Shown here: positions 32,935-44,133 of the stretch, piece by piece | Layout of the letters: each line of letters begins with the position of its first letter | Numbering within the stretch: the first letter of the stretch is position 1 | Source of the DNA: Gnetum montanum | Taxonomy: Eukaryota; Streptophyta; Gnetopsida; Gnetales; Gnetaceae | Assembly: GCA_015680685.1 (NCBI GenBank) | Contig: MNCI01030541.1 | Location: forward strand, 7,747-53,718 | DNA length: 45,972 bases | Direction of reading: 5' to 3' | Position numbers and translations under genes: made by a program | The notes under the pieces: generated by a model | Databases searched by the model: none | The model's input: the letters and a program-made list of their open reading frames with translations, nothing else | What the model was told of the DNA's origin: nothing

Positions 32935-35295
32935 CTTAATATCTTGATCCCAACAACATAAACTAGCTTGTTAATTCAATGTATCAAAGCTACCATTTTA
33001 GGTTATAGAAACCAAAACAAGGTCCTATTTAAAGGGTCATAGAAACCAAAACTAAATTATATATGTTGCAAAGCAATAAGTTGACAAGTTGAACTACACT
33101 CTCATTGGTCACTACTACCTTTATGATTTAAAATCACATCTTTATAATTTTGTAGTGGTTTATACTACCATGTATGAAATTTGTACATAAAATTGTAACA
33201 AAATAAATTGAAATCAAGGAATCATGCAAAACCATTGATGTACTTTATGGAAACCTGCTAAAATAATGGGTCAACTCATAACTCACATGCCCAATCTCAC
33301 ATTATAAATTTTGTATCCAACTTGTAAATTCCACATTGAATAATGTAGGCATCCAAAACAAAAACACTTTATCACCAAAAACAGAGCAAAAACACAATAT
33401 CTGATCAAGTAAAAACACAGCATTCATTCTTTATCAGCAAAAGAGAGCAAAAACATAGAATTCATTCCTAATTCTTCAAAGAGAAACCATATTCCATATT
33501 TTCTGTAAGCCTGGAACACTCTTAGTACCATCTTAACACAAAACCAGGATCTTTTTAAAACTGTAACTGGACAATATCTTTCACTAGCTTTTGACCATTA
33601 TAGAAACTTTTACTCTAGTCATTTTGACTACTATAACAAGGTTTGATAACTACATCTCACATTTACTCAACTCTATTATGGTAATTATAAGTGAGTTTCC
33701 AAATCAATAGTCTTACGACTAATCTAATACCTCATTGTTTAAGAATAATTAAGGCGATACCAACTACCTGTAGTAATAAATTCTAAAGGGAGGAAGGATG
33801 ACAATTATGATGAATGATGACAATATACGAATTTTGCTCTCTTGCACCTAAAATCTAATGCCTTTGAGAACATTTTATTTTGCTACCATTACTAGCCATG
33901 AATTTTTTTACAAAAAAAAAGTCATAGAAAAGGTAAACTTAATCCATCCTAAGCACTCTTCTGACTAATGATTACTCCGTTCACGAACTGTTTCTTAACT
34001 CACCAACGGGTGAAATATCCATGAGCTAAAGACTACTATCAATAATCTGAAGCTTATCGGTTAAAAATAGTGAATTTTTCCTAAGAATTATTTTTTAAAA
34101 ATTAGGTATTCCAAATAGTTTTTAAACTTTTTCCTTTTAGGACATATTAAGAGAAGACTAAGATATGATAGAATCGACAGACTCTTTTTAATCTATGAAT
34201 CTATGACTAACAGAGAAATTTAGGTTTCCCTAGCAAAGTCTAAACACATTATAACTTGGTATATTCAGAATTCAGTCCTGCACGTAAAGGCAATGAATCA
34301 GCTGACACTTTTTCCTCTCAGCACATGTTAAGAGAAGACTAGAGATATGATAGAATTGAAAAAATGATTTTAATTTATAACGGAGAAATTCAAGTTTCCC
34401 TAACCAAGTCGAAACGCATTATAACTTGGAATATTCAGAATTCATTTCCACACATAAAAGGCATTGAGTCAGTGTTGTGACTGTCAACATCAACCGCAAA
34501 GAAGGATTTCAACACAAAATTTAAACCTAACAAAAGAAAAATTTTGAAATAAAAAGTATTAAAAAGATTTTAAGAAAGCAAGAAGTGTTCTAATTGAAAA
34601 TTTTAATACTACTGAACGTATTCTACAAAGTGTTCGGAAAAACAGTAAGGGTTGATCTTCTTGTTCTCTAAGATCACAATGGCTGGAGGTCTATCCTTCC
34701 CTTAGAAGTCACACCATCAATGAGTTGTAATTTTTTTATTAAACCACATGAATTGTAGATTACAAGTTACAAGTTCAATCCCAATAAGTTATGATGAAAT
34801 ATACAAGCATTTCCCAATGCATGATAGCTAGAGCTAAACCAGTTAGCTATTTCAACAACAATATAAACAACAGTACAATGTTACAGGGGTTCCCTCGAGC
34901 GTTTAACATGTCATTTCAAATTTGCTATCAAAAGGTACCCAAGGTGTCATCGTATAACAGAACATTAATTACACAAAAAAATACATAACCCATGTGAAAA
35001 ACAAAAGTTTTACGTAGGAAAGGCTATATGAGAAACAATCTTTACCATTGTGGAGGTTTTGGATATGAATCTGAAGCCTAATCAAAATTCAACATACAGA
35101 AACAAAACGTTTTTGATCTGGCAGATCTGTCATTACGGCAAAAACCATTAAATTACAGCTGCAATTCCAGACAAAACAAAAAAGATATAAAAAGCAGGTA
35201 TTCATATTTAAGAGCTTTTGTATTGCATTGCAAATTTGACAAGTTCACATACCAGATAATGACAACACAATATTTATACATATTTGGGTTGGTTC
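32935..35295. other. Intergenic DNA downstream of the RUNKEL-like gene
   Basis: AT-rich sequence with no supported gene. It holds a tandem duplication at 34127-34475 and the presumed 3' UTR of the minus-strand gene just left of 35296. No classic AATAAA was seen on the minus strand in the first 100 bases after the stop; ATAAATAT near 35280 is the nearest variant. A short plus-strand frame at 34791-34988 shows no motif. Confidence 0.5.
34127..34475. repeat. Tandem duplication of about 180 bp
   Basis: Copies start at about 34127 and 34308. Shared text includes TTAAGAGAAGACTA and AAACGCATTATAACTTGG-like strings, with small indels between copies. It lies about 0.8 kb beyond the stop codon of the minus-strand gene. 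Confidence 0.75.
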
Positions 35296-38200
35296 TCAAG
35301 TTCCATGAGGAAGGCTTTGCAATTCCAAAGCCACATTGGAAGCAAGCTCTGCAAGATGTGTATTACTTGAATTCCTCATTTTTGACATTGCACCCAGCAG
35401 CTTTGCCATTTCCGATTTAGATATCCACAATGGGTGATTTGCCCCTCTTGAATGGTATTCTTTGCATCCAATATCCAGAACATAGAGTAGACACAATTGC
35501 AACTTGAACGATGATGACTGATTATGCCTGTTAAAAAGCAATTCAAACACGTCCACCATGGACGAAACATTTGTAAGTAGATTTATGAGTGAACTTTTTG
35601 ATTCATTTGCTAACAGGACCAAACATTCTGAAGCCAACTTAGCTATCTTAGCCTCATGGTATCCAGATAACTGCAAGAATACATTGATGTAACTTCCAAA
35701 GTCACTAATGTCACTTATGGAACTCTTTTTATTGCTCGTCTCAATCAGCTTCAGAGTCTCATCACCAAGCAGTTCAAGCAGCTGAAGAAGCTTTTCCTTT
35801 TCAATGCTACGCAACAGGAAAGACCTGCATAAAAGTAACGTGGGCTCTAGGAAGTCCTCCATTTCTCTAACACTAACAAACTCAAGCAAGGCACCAATTC
35901 GTCTGACTATTTTGAGCTCTGAAAGTATTTGAGTTTCCACTTCTTCAGATGTGGACAAAAGAAGACACAATCTGACATTATTAACATTTGCATTAGACAG
36001 ATCATCTGATAAGAACTCAAAAAACTGTGCGACTAATTTGAGTTGAAGGATATCTCCAATCCTTATGCACCTCAAGTCCAAAAGCATGACAAGAAGTTTT
36101 TGAGCATACATAGGTATTGGATCCTCATCCTCAAGAAATGTAGTATAAAGAGGCAAGAAATATGTTTCAGAAATTGATTTCAGATCTTTCGCTCTGGTGC
36201 TGTTTAGACTTAAATGATAATCTGACATATCATTTAGAAACACAAGCATCACATCAAACAGAATCTTCAGACATAAGAAACGAGAATCTCCATCAGCATT
36301 ATTTTTGTACAAGATAGCAAGGCTAGGAAGTACTTTAGCGATAAAAATATCTGCATTTGAGAGAAGAATTGATGATTCTTGGGCAACTATTTCAAGTATG
36401 CGAAGAAGAGTTGACTGAAAATCATCTCTACCCTGTACCACAAAGTAGAAAAAATGCAAGGTTAAAGCATTATTTTACTACTAAAACAAACAAACTTTGA
36501 TTTTTATCAAATGTGAATATGGTTTAACATGTTTAAACTCTAAGAAAAATGAAATTGCAGAAAGGAAAATAGTCAGTGCTATTAGTTTGAACTTCAAATC
36601 ACAGTAAATCAACTGTTTGAGATCTCCTAAACATGCATGATGAATCCATCAATCATACCAAGACATAACTTATATTTTAAAAAGCAGAAGCAGAAAGGAC
36701 CAAGGGTTGTCTAGGGAATTATATCAGGATAGTTCTGCTGCAGCATTGAAGTTGGAGAAAATGAAAATCAACCATCTCTATCACAGTTTGTATCCTCTCA
36801 TGCAAGAAAACAGCCTTTGAAAATAATATAATATATAAAAATATCTCATTCTGATTTTTGAGCAGTTGCAGTTAGCATTTCACATCTCATCATTTTGCTG
36901 TCTTTATTCCATCATCGTGAGCTAACCCATTGGTGATGGATTTGATTATGTTTTTTTGGTCTCCCCAATACTATAGTCCCTAAAGATATATTTTTTTACC
37001 ATGCCCCTAGGTGGCATGTGTCTCAACATACCCCTTGAAATCAAACTTGTGACTAGCCCAACAAGACACGTGCTCTAACCAGGTGAGCTATGTCTCACTG
37101 ATAGTGTGCCTCATCTTCTCCAATAAAATTCCACCTTGGAAACCAACTGACAAAATCACACATCTGCAGACCGCTATTTGTATCAATGATATAGTGTATA
37201 TCAGTATTTAACAAGAGCATGAAGAAAGTTATCCAATACTTAATATGGATTCCCGTGTTATAGGCTAATGAACCTGTAACTGCATACAGGTTGCGGATAG
37301 GAAAAGTTACACTTTATCGATAAAACCCATATACAGCAATTACCTCTCAAACTCCCAACATATAATACACATGATACATGAATTGACAATTTAAACACCT
37401 TTAAAATGGAAACAGAACTTCAAACACTGCTACATGGACTTTCAAAAATAAACATTCCAAAGACCAAAAATGTCAATACCAAATGAGCATTTGCTCGCAT
37501 CTGATTTCATTTTCATTGTACTCGCAACATATTGACTAGCAAGAATGATAGTTGCACCCAAAAGAAAACACGTATTGAAAACATTACAAGGATAGTACCC
37601 AGAATATTCACTTTCCATGTTAATTTCAACAAAAAATAATATTGTTAACTTCTAGCAGCAGCAGGGAAAGATACCTAATAACATACCTGAAAAGATGAAA
37701 CCTCAAGATATTTCATGCAATTTGCAAGCTGCGCCAAGACTTGACTACTGGCAATTCTGTGCTTGAATACTGGACTATTAAAGAGATGAAATATAACTGG
37801 AAAAAGGTGGATGATACTTCTTGATTGAGTCCGTCCTGCTTGAGGTGTACCAATCAGCCCTGAACGCTTATTGTTAGAGATATTATGTGTATCAGAGCTG
37901 ATGGTCTCAAGTATGCTTGGAACAAGACTAGCCACTGTCTGCACAAAAGCCTCGATGCATTGTTGCACATATGCATCCTTCTCTTTTGTCAATCTTTCCA
38001 AAGCTGGTAAAACTTTAGCATTGCAAATTGATAGCAACCACTTGCGATTGGTTTTACAAAGAAGAGCCATACAAATAAATGCCTTTCCACGCAACACTTC
38101 AGTGGCCTGCTCCAACAAACTAACTAGACTTTGAACAAGAGTTCTGTCCTCGACCAATGTTAGAAGTTGTCGGCTCATGTTCGTATTCATATTGCTTCCA

Positions 38201-41200
38201 AAAAGTGTCATGTTGAGGAGATTTATATTTATCTGCTGTTCTTTAGGATTTCCTTTGCTCAGACCAGAAACAAATTCCTTGAAAATCAACTTATCCTGAA
38301 CAACGTGAATGTTTGGAGGACTAAAACGCAAAAGACGTACTAAACAAGATCCTGCAGTTAATCGCAGATTTTCATGTTTCCCAGGAGCTTTGAATATGTA
38401 ACATAGGTTGCAGATCACTTCGTTATTGGTAAAACGAGCAGCCCACTCACCCCCTTGGCTGGCAATATTCTCAATGGTTTTCAAAGCATAGAGTTGTGTT
38501 GCATCATCCTCACCTTTACGAAGAGTAGAACATACTAATCCGATAATAGTGCTAGGAACCTGCCATAGGCGTAAAAAGTAACGTATAACTTGGATTTTGT
38601 TAATAAAATCAATAATATTCACAGAAACAGAAAATTTTTGTTGTGCATTTCAAAACAAACCTGCCAGGGAGTTGACGGACGCCCATCTTTAGTAGGATTT
38701 TCCTGGCCTCCGGCAGTTCGAGGAGCATGCTCACTTTGGGTGGATATGTAAAATAAAAGCTCACCTAATGCTGCCATGGAAAACCTTCTGACCCTTTCTT
38801 GCTTATCACGAAGACCGTCTGTAAGTGCTGAGACAATTCCACTACTCGCAACTTCATCTTCGATAAGTGTTGCATGGCGAATCAACAAACCAATCACATA
38901 CATGAGCTGAATCCGGAATGCAGGAGTTTTTGAAATCCTGAACATTTTAACAAGCAACGGCATTACCGGACCATTAGTTAGAAGATTTGACGATTCAACA
39001 TTGCTGCTCAGGGTTTCTATGTATCTCAGTGTATTAAGCTTCTCAGTGACACTGTTGCCATTGATGCTGGTCAAAATTCTACCCATATATGAGTCAAATT
39101 GATCCGACTCTGATGAGAGTTTAACAAAATCAGTAGGAGAAAGAATATCAAAAGGAAGTGCTCGTGGATCAAAAACCTGATCGCCAGCCTTGTCAACTTT
39201 CCTACTAAGCATGATAGGTTTCACAGACAAATCCGACGGATGCCATAAAGCCTGTGCAATATGCATAGAAACTTTCGAAGGATCTGTGTCAGCCGGAGAT
39301 GCTGCAGGGACTTTTCCTGTATCGCTAGTAATACCTAGAGGGCGATTAACTCTTCGCTGAGGACCAACAAACGGAGGTGTAGCAGCAACTTCTTGGTCCA
39401 AGCGTGTGGTTTCCACAACATGTTTAGTGTCATCGGAACCAATGCCACTGCCATCAATACGAGTATCTAGCGACACACAATTAGAGTCATCATCATCCTT
39501 CTCCTTAGAAGAGGGAGCATTTTCCAGTGTTTTGCCATCACAGGTAGGAGTTTCGGGAACTGCTGCTTCTGATGGATCATTCTCTTCGCTATGTTCATTG
39601 TCAACATTCTCAGCAAAATCCAATTCTTGATCATGATTTTCAATTTTTACATCATCGTCCCCACAGTGTTTGGAGGATGCCTTCCTGTAATTCTCTCCTT
39701 CTGTCTCCTTCTGAAGATTAGTCTTTACAATTTTGGATAATCTCAACAAATTTATACCAGCATTTTCTTTAAGAGGTCTTTCTTCAGCGATGGGATACAC
39801 AGGTTTCTTCCGCTGGTTTTGAGTATTTTCTGAATTACTGATACCTTTAGCTGGTGTTAGAGGTCCCTTTGCCTGGTGAGACTCACCAGTGTTCTTATTA
39901 TGGGAACCCTGTAACCCGTACTTGGCATTTTTCGGAATGTGATCTTTCTCATGGATTGCAGACTTTGAAGAAAGTTGGATAAGATTATTGAATGCAGGCT
40001 GTGCAGGCAAGGGCATAGTTTCAATTGCTGATTTCCAAAAAGCATGCGTGCATAGCTCAGGCCATTGAATTCTCTCCGCTGGATCCTTTACCAATAACCG
40101 ATTCACAAGATCAGAGAACTCTTTGCTTGCACCATCCCGCAGTGGAGGTGTTGGATCCGATATGATGGATTTCAGTAGCTTAGTGAATTCCTTGCCTACA
40201 AAAGGAGGCCTTCCAGAGAAACATTCATACAGTACACAACCAAGTGCCCACAAGTCAGATGCAAAAGAATGCACACCTCCCTCCTGGAATAATTCAGGGG
40301 CCATATAACATGGGGTGCCCCGTTTTGCTTGAGGCAACTGAAAAGTAAGAACAAAAAGCAAATTATCAAAATATACTTCTTAAGGGTAAATCTGCTAGAA
40401 ATACAGGCAACTCTTGACATATATCAAAAATAGTTCATTGTATATGCTAACTTGAGAAACCGTATGTTTTGAAATGTCACTGAGTCTCCTTGCAAGGCCA
40501 AAATCACATAGCTGCAGGATGCCAACCAGAATGAGCAGTCAAGCATGGTTTCAAAACAAGCCCTCGAAAGTTCAATGCCAACTAACAATTCAAGAATCAA
40601 AGTTCTGAATAAAACACCAAATACCTTTAGTCGCCCATTTTCATCCAATAGTATATTTGATGGCTTCAAATCACAGTATATTATTCCTTTCGAATGCAGA
40701 AACCTGAAAAGAAAATATTGAATGCCAACCCCCAAAAAAATGGTGATAAATTAAAACCATTAAATGAATACAAGGTTCATGAATATTGCTGCAAAGCCAG
40801 GACTAAATCTCGTGCAAAGTCATGTATGCTTGAATGTCAACCCCAAAAGAAACGGTGATAAATTAAAACAATTAAATGAATACAAGGTTCATGAATATTA
40901 CTGCAAAGCCAGGACTAAATCTCGTGCAAAGTCATGTATGCTTTCTTCAGGAAGCCGCTTATCCTGAAATTAAATTAAGGACAGGAAGAGACATCATTAG
41001 TTACGAACAAATTCCACATTTCATGCTAACAAATACAAATAAGTTGAACCCAACAACATGCAACGTTAGGATTTGATATATACATATGGAAAGCAATGTT
41101 TATCCAGCAAACCAACTTGCCTGTCTGAGCAGTGCCATCAGATCTCCTCCAACACAATACTCCAAAACAAGCCATAAATGTTGATTTGTCTCGTACCTGA

Positions 41201-42540
41201 AGACATATTTAAAATCCTAATAAAATGCTCATCAAATACAGCTATGCAAAAATGATTGCAAGAGAGACTAAGATGATCTACTTCAATAAATAACTTTAAA
41301 CAGACTGCTAAAAAAGACCTTGTCTAAACCCTTGTTAACCTGTTTAACTCACCAGGCATAGAACTTCAGAACATTCAGATGGTCAAGAGTATGAAGAATC
41401 CTCACCTTTAAAAAAAACAAAAGAAAGTGTGAACTTGTTTGATCAATTGTTATGAAAATTTCGTAAAATGGCCGGTATGTTTTCTGTCTTGCATGAAGGC
41501 AAACACACAGAAAACACTGCTGGAGACAGCATTAGAATCATTTTAAAATTTTCAAAAAACAAAAACAAGAATTAAGCCAAATTAAACATTCGAAACAGAC
41601 GGACGCCATCTAAAAATTTACTTTGATTGGATTGAAATAAACGTAAATGCGGGCAGAAAACTGTCATATTTTATCAATGCTAAGTTATCAAGGGAAAAAA
41701 AGAGTCTCAGGTGCTTATGTCGTCGAACTATGATTTTCCATGGTCGTCTGCTGTCGACAGTATTTCTCAAAAGGTTAAATAAGTTACATTGCAACATGCT
41801 TCCAAGAATTTTGTGCCGGTGATTAATCTCCGTTCCAACTTTTCACAGCCAACAATGCATCGCTAAATGACTAAAAGAGATCCGCTGTAAACGCTTTCAC
41901 ATTAGATCTTCCGAAAATTTGGTCGCCAGATGAACAGAACACCATGGACAGAGCATAGTTTGGGAGAAGAACAAGTAAAAGAAAATAACAGTTAACCATA
42001 ACCTGGGAAACCTTCTAAACATCCAATGACGTTCGTCACTTGTTAACCATTCCTAAACCTTTTAATCTCTCCGCTACACTAAAACTAAACAAATGCATAA
42101 AGAAATGGATCTTCTGAAGCCGTTTCCGGAAGCTCAAATTGAAAAAATTTTCCCCCAAATCTATTACACAAAAAACTATCTTCGGATTTCCAGTTTTAAA
42201 GGCACATATCCGCACTTCCTTCCGGAATACGCTTAGGCAATAACGCTCAAATAAACATATGGCGAACTAACCTCTTGGAGGACCTTGCTCTTCTGAGATT
42301 TGTCGACGCTTTTGATGGCATAGTACTCGATCGTCTTCTTCTTGCGGCCCTTGTAAACCGTCTGCAATGAAGGCAGGGGAAAATGACCGAGATAAACAAT
42401 AGCGTTGAAGAAACGAAGAAGGAACGGATATCTACAAAAAAGCAGAAACGAAGCATCGAAAATTCAGTAGCCCTAGTTTGAAGAAGCTATACCGACTGTT
42501 TGCCATGACCTATGGCTTCGAAAATGTGATACTGATTCAT
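35296..42540 (-). CDS. RUK: RUNKEL-like FUSED-family kinase with ARM/HEAT repeats (complete, 10 exons)
   Basis: Ortholog-like to plant RUNKEL, a microtubule-associated kinase-like protein needed for cell-plate expansion at the phragmoplast. Exons on the minus strand: 42540-42493, 42361-42272, 41405-41353, 41196-41121, 40963-40902, 40703-40625, 40511-40452, 40337-38661, 38559-37687, 36432-35296. Together they give 4,155 nt, 1,384 residues plus TGA, with phases agreeing at every junction. The kinase domain (about 4-258) has GHGKQSTVYKG, lysine 33 in YYAIKSV, YCDLKPSN (Asp121, with HRD changed to YCD), DFG at 139-141, and APE at 169-171. An acidic, probably disordered linker (about 265-530) is followed by helical ARM/HEAT repeats to the end. 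Length is close to what I recall for Arabidopsis RUK (about 1,366). Splice sites are GT-AG except a GC donor in intron 4. The start fits the family N-terminus MNQYHIFEAIG. Sister family TWO-IN-ONE is less similar in the activation loop. Confidence 0.92.
36950..37100 (-). mobile_element. tRNA-derived SINE in intron 9
   Basis: Read leftward from about 37097 the sequence is GACATAGCTCACCTGGTTAG then AGCACGTGTCTTGTTGGGC, followed by CAAGTTTGATTTCAAGG. The first part matches a tRNA-like RNA polymerase III box A (TAGCTCACCTGG, 37090-37073) and the latter a box B (GTTTGATTTC, near 37048-37037), about 30 bases apart as in tRNA genes. The body runs to a GACC-A(7) end near 36950. No folded functional tRNA is evident. 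It lies in the same orientation as the host gene, inside its 1,254-bp last intron. Confidence 0.65.
40719..40942. repeat. 112-bp tandem duplication spanning exon 5 and intron 5 of the RUNKEL-like gene
   Basis: Two copies (40719-40830 and 40831-40942) are nearly identical. The right copy holds the 3' two-thirds of the real exon 5 and its GT donor; the left copy repeats that exon part inside intron 5. There the donor reads GC (GCAATA instead of GTAATA) and no full acceptor precedes it, so the copy should be skipped. Confidence 0.88.
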
Positions 42541-42760
42541 TGGCGCAACAACCACGAAGCCCCGGTATCGGGCAAGATCGAGAGAGACAGAGAGAGATTC
42601 AATCAGAAGAATAATGCAAGAAGCAGCAAAACAAACACTATATCCATGCCATTGCTAACGGATAAACTACAAGGACAAGGGTTAGTGTGTGTGAATGCGA
42701 ATTTGCAGGATCAGAAGCACAAAATACACAGCAACGTCATCACAGTGCTTTGCATTCGAA
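42541..42760. promoter_or_regulatory. 5' leader and possible shared promoter of two divergent genes
   Basis: This 220-bp stretch lies between the start codon of the minus-strand kinase gene and a plus-strand ATG. It has a GA-rich run (42571-42600; CT-rich in the kinase leader), common in plant 5' UTRs. I see no clear TATA box for either direction. Sharing of the promoter depends on whether the plus-strand frame is real. Confidence 0.35.
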
Positions 42761-42827
42761 ATGTCGAACCGCGGCGGGATAACGCGTGCCGTTGTTGTTG
42801 TTGCCACTGCTCTACTCTTCAGTCACG
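42761..42827 (+). CDS. Possible first exon of a small divergent gene
   Basis: The ATG at 42761 opens MSNRGGITRAVVVVATALLF, a short polar-basic start followed by a hydrophobic helix, as in small membrane-anchored or organelle proteins. A possible donor (CACG|GTAGAG) ends it at 42827; reading on instead gives a low-complexity Phe/Leu-rich tail that does not look like protein. It is more GC-rich than its surroundings and lies head-to-head with the kinase gene. No second exon was found before element B at 43303, so the gene would have to be broken, very short or continue beyond a large intron. I do not recognise the family. Confidence 0.25.
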
Positions 42828-43302
42828 GTAGAGTCCTGTGGTTTTTCATTTTTTTTCTTTTTCTGAACGCACTACCATGGCTTGCCTTACTTATGCTTCT
42901 TTTAAACGTTGTTTCCGTTAAGAGCAGCATCTTTTGTTTGGTATGGCACCCATGCTCTCGTTCAAATTCCTTCCAATTATCGTTGCTACGCGTCACACTC
43001 TCTCTTGAAGTGTCGTCATGTAAAACAAGTTTTCTTGCCCCCTTTTTACTTCGTTCACTCTAAACAGAAAATAGTTTTGGAATTCAAAATATATTTGCAT
43101 GGTACCATTTTGGAACATGCCTCCAAGTTAGCATGGGAGATGTTGGTGCTAGGCTTTGAATCTTGGTACCGTAGGGTACTAATCTTGTAAGCATACTACT
43201 TAAACTAGGACCTACACTATTAATATGCTACCATTTTCTTTCATGGATAAAATAGAGACTTTGATTATGCATACAAGGAAGCTACTAGATTGTTAGCTTT
43301 GG
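42828..43302. other. Spacer between divergent exon candidate and element B
   Basis: No supported gene. Open frames at 42909-43190 are without motifs. The last five bases before element B (TTTGG, 43298-43302) are the expected left target duplication; its partner lies outside the window. Confidence 0.4.
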
Positions 43303-43991
43303 TGATGAGTCATGAATTTGCTGGTTGTGCCGTGATATCATAGCGGTCGTGATATCACAGCAGCGTGATATTGCAGCGGTCGTGATATCGCGTACGCGAT
43401 ATCGCAGCCTAACTGCGATATAGCATACGCGATATCGCGGCCTACTGCAATTTCTACAAATAAGAGGCGGCTTTCCCAATTTTAGGCACTTAGATCTAGA
43501 CCCGTAAACTCTAGCAGTTTTACCATTCCAAAGATAGAATAATTTCCCAGTGTATGCCCGCAATGTGGTGATTGTAATTGTATGGCATCCTTATTTGAGT
43601 GTGACGTACTTGGACAAGCACATGACCGGAAATAAAGATCGAGATTACTTCATCATTGCAGCATTCACTTAGTTTAATTGTTTATTTAATTATTATTTAT
43701 TGTTTTCCTAGTTAATCTCTCTCACCCTTAAACTCATGTTAAACGTCGAATGAGTACAACTTGATTACGAGCATTTAAGTGTGACTACTTGGTAACCCAG
43801 TAGCGTACCTAGGATCTGCACTTGGTAATCCCAGTGGTAGTCGTGCACGAAGTNAGTGGGAAGACAATGAACTGCGACCTAAGGCTAACTATCTAGATGC
43901 CACAACTAGTCCGTCTGCGGAGTTCGACCGGATCATGCGTGTAACGCTCGTATTCGTATGGTTGAGTGTTGGGGTACCTCACCACTCATCA
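43303..43991 (+). repeat. 5' LTR of element B
   Basis: Begins TGATGAGTCATG and ends ACTCATCA. U3 holds a dense cluster of palindromes (GTGATATCAC and two exact GCGATATCGC among others) at about 43330-43440, a TATA-like TACAAATA at 43455-43462 and AATAAA near 43631. It is shorter than the LTR of element A, mainly through a missing stretch in U5 around an N at 43854. That N may mark an assembly collapse rather than a true deletion. Confidence 0.88.
43330..43440 (+). promoter_or_regulatory. GATATC palindrome cluster in element B U3
   Basis: Seven GATATC-type sites in about 110 bp, arranged as CGTGATATCA, CGTGATATCACAG, CGTGATATTGC, CGTGATATCGC, GCGATATCGC, GCGATATAGC and GCGATATCGC. They lie directly upstream of the TATA-like box. 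The sharpest forms are perfect 10-bp palindromes with a CpG at each side. Confidence 0.75.
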
Positions 43992-43992
43992 T

Positions 43993-44010
43993 TGGCGCCG
44001 TTGCCGGGGA
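43993..44010 (+). other. Perfect tRNA-Asp-type primer-binding site, element B
   Basis: TGGCGCCGTTGCCGGGGA, one base after the LTR end, is the known 18-nt complement to the 3' end of plant tRNA-Asp used by Athila/Tat-type Ty3/gypsy elements. Confidence 0.9.
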
Positions 44011-44133
44011 CGATGCTAGTTATCTAGATTAGTTATATCATACAAGGTCACTCTATAGGAATTAACAATATATCTTTTAAGAAAAAAAATAATTATTAAA
44101 AGTCACACATAAATTCACACACAATTTCATAAT

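Noticed and set aside
37871-38134. Plus-strand frame opposite the kinase gene
   Set aside because: Antisense shadow of exon 9, which has continuous family-specific coding sequence on the minus strand.
42909-43190. Plus-strand frame downstream of the divergent exon candidate
   Set aside because: No motif and composition like the surrounding noncoding DNA; more likely chance than a real exon.
43285-43563. Minus-strand 92-codon Arg/Tyr-rich frame
   Set aside because: Encoded by the GATATC palindrome cluster of the element B LTR, which reads open in several frames.
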